Shown here in pieces: positions 5,515 to 6,400 of a stretch of 6,400 nucleotides of DNA. This DNA comes from Deltaproteobacteria bacterium. Lineage in GTDB: Bacteria; Desulfobacterota; Desulfobacteria; Desulfobacterales; JAFDDL01. Location of the stretch: contig JAFDDL010000216.1 in the NCBI GenBank assembly GCA_019310865.1, positions 1-6,400 on the forward strand. Direction: 5' to 3'. Both the position numbers and the translations under genes were made by a program. Each line of letters starts with the position of its first letter. Position 1 is the first letter of the stretch. The notes beneath the pieces are model-generated. The model ran no database searches and had not been told where the DNA came from. It saw nothing but the letters and a program-made list of their open reading frames with translations.

Positions 5515-6378
5515 ATGAACTGGGTATCCATCGATAACGACAAGTGTAACGAATGCGGGATTTGTGTGCTTCGGTGTATGAGCTGTTTCAGTCAGATAGA
5601 GGCCGGGATTGTTGCCCAGGCCGATATCACCAACTGCAACATCTGCGGGCATTGTGTGTCCCTGTGCCCCACCGACGCTATTACACATACCGAAATGGAC
5701 ATGGCCAATTTCATCGAAACCGGCAAGAATGACCTTTTGGAAGCCGATGCATTCGTGCGGTTTGTCAGAAGACGCCGAAGCCACCGCCATTTTAAGAACA
5801 AACCGATCCCCAGGGCGGACCTGGAGAAGTTGATCGACATCTGTCGCTATGCCCCGACCGGTAGCAATGATCAAAATGTCAACATCCTGGTCATCCAGGA
5901 TCGGAACCGAATCGAAAAGCTGGCCGACATGACCATTGATTTTTTTAAACAGCTCGGGGCGTCGTTTGAAAAAAAGATTGAATCCTTAAAGGCTGAAGGC
6001 AAAGACGTTTCGGAAGATCTGCAACGAATGCAATTCTACGCAGATCGCCTGACCCTTGCCCGGGAAACCGGCATCAATCCCATTTTTTATAATGCGCCGG
6101 CCGTCCTTGTCTTCCATGCCCCCCAGACCGGTAGCTGTCCCAAGGATAATTGCGTGATTGCCTCGACTACCATGGGCCTTGCCGCCATGACCATGGGCCT
6201 GGAAAGCACCTATATCGGTCTCTTTGAAGCAGCCGCTTTGGGTTATCCGGAGGTGAACAAAGAATTGAACCTGCCGGCGGGCCATCAAGTCTATTCGGTG
6301 CTGATACTGGGGTACCCGGCCTTAAAATACCAGCGAACCGTTGACCGAAAACCCATCAATGTAAGATGGGATGAATAA
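5515..6378 (+). CDS. Nitroreductase family protein with N-terminal 2x[4Fe-4S] ferredoxin domain
   Basis: The protein has 287 residues. Residues 1-56 hold two ferredoxin motifs: C11-x2-C14-x2-C17-x3-C21 and C41-x2-C44-x2-C47-x3-C51-P. These provide ligands for two [4Fe-4S] clusters, and Cys24 is extra. Residues from about 80 to 280 are the FMN-binding nitroreductase fold, with RRRRSHRHF (85-93), where the nitroreductase RRSxRxF/Y signature contacts the FMN phosphate, APTGSNDQN (113-121), and the C-terminal LILGYPALKYQR strand. The fusion implies electron flow from the clusters to FMN and then to an unknown acceptor such as a quinone, nitro or enone compound. It is common in strict anaerobes and probably cytoplasmic. 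It is spaced well away from DUF885, so it is likely a separate unit. An AG-rich stretch after its stop (6379-6400) may lead to another gene. Confidence 0.93.
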   Translation: MNWVSIDNDKCNECGICVLRCMSCFSQIEAGIVAQADITNCNICGHCVSLCPTDAITHTEMDMANFIETGKNDLLEADAFVRFVRRRRSHRHFKNKPIPRADLEKLIDICRYAPTGSNDQNVNILVIQDRNRIEKLADMTIDFFKQLGASFEKKIESLKAEGKDVSEDLQRMQFYADRLTLARETGINPIFYNAPAVLVFHAPQTGSCPKDNCVIASTTMGLAAMTMGLESTYIGLFEAAALGYPEVNKELNLPAGHQVYSVLILGYPALKYQRTVDRKPINVRWDE

Positions 6379-6396
6379 GAAAAAGAGGAAAAAGAG
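6379..6396 (+). repeat. Tandem 9-bp repeat GAAAAAGAG x2 directly after the nitroreductase stop
   Basis: GAAAAAGAG occurs at 6379-6387 and again at 6388-6396, followed by GGGA at the window end. The purine-rich tract resembles a ribosome binding site region, so a co-oriented gene may start just beyond the window. Confidence 0.35.
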
Positions 6397-6400
6397 GGGA

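Overview
The window looks like a piece of a GC-rich, probably anaerobic bacterial chromosome. The best guess is a sulfate-reducer-type deltaproteobacterium (Desulfobacterota). This rests on general character only: a ferredoxin-nitroreductase fusion of a kind common in anaerobes, several peptidase genes, and GGGG-ended extragenic palindromes of a kind I associate with that group. No marker gene fixes the taxon.

Layout. On the minus strand, reading right to left, a complete S9-family serine peptidase (2318-342) is followed after 83 bp by the first 86 codons of a low-specificity L-threonine aldolase, which runs off the left edge (258-1). A short intergenic hairpin lies between them. The AT-rich gap 2319-2517 is a divergent control region. 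A good promoter for the peptidase and a weaker one for tetR share overlapping -35 boxes (TTGACAA / TTGTCAA), with a TGTTTAAACA palindrome beside them that could be the regulator's operator. On the plus strand come a TetR-family regulator (to 3195), a near-perfect 29-bp-arm palindrome that also looks like a terminator, a small wreck of a second prolyl-oligopeptidase gene (3291-3542), a complete DUF885-family metallopeptidase (3564-5303), a second and different 27-bp-arm palindrome, and a two-cluster ferredoxin/nitroreductase fusion (5515-6378).

How the genes fit together. The divergent arrangement suggests that the TetR protein controls its own gene and the S9 peptidase-threonine aldolase unit, which would degrade peptides and cleave threonine-type amino acids in the cytoplasm. 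The DUF885 enzyme adds another peptidase, so the locus reads as a peptide or amino-acid catabolism neighbourhood. No substrate can be named. The nitroreductase is separated by a palindrome and 146 bp and is probably its own unit.

The least ordinary parts are non-coding or broken. Two sequence-unrelated but similarly built palindromes (GGGG at one end, CCCC at the other, 2-nt centre) each begin 8-9 bp after a stop codon. Between them lies an S9A remnant in which the N-terminal motif and what looks like the catalytic-serine motif are joined in one frame with almost everything between them missing. I do not see a complete new defence or mobile system here.
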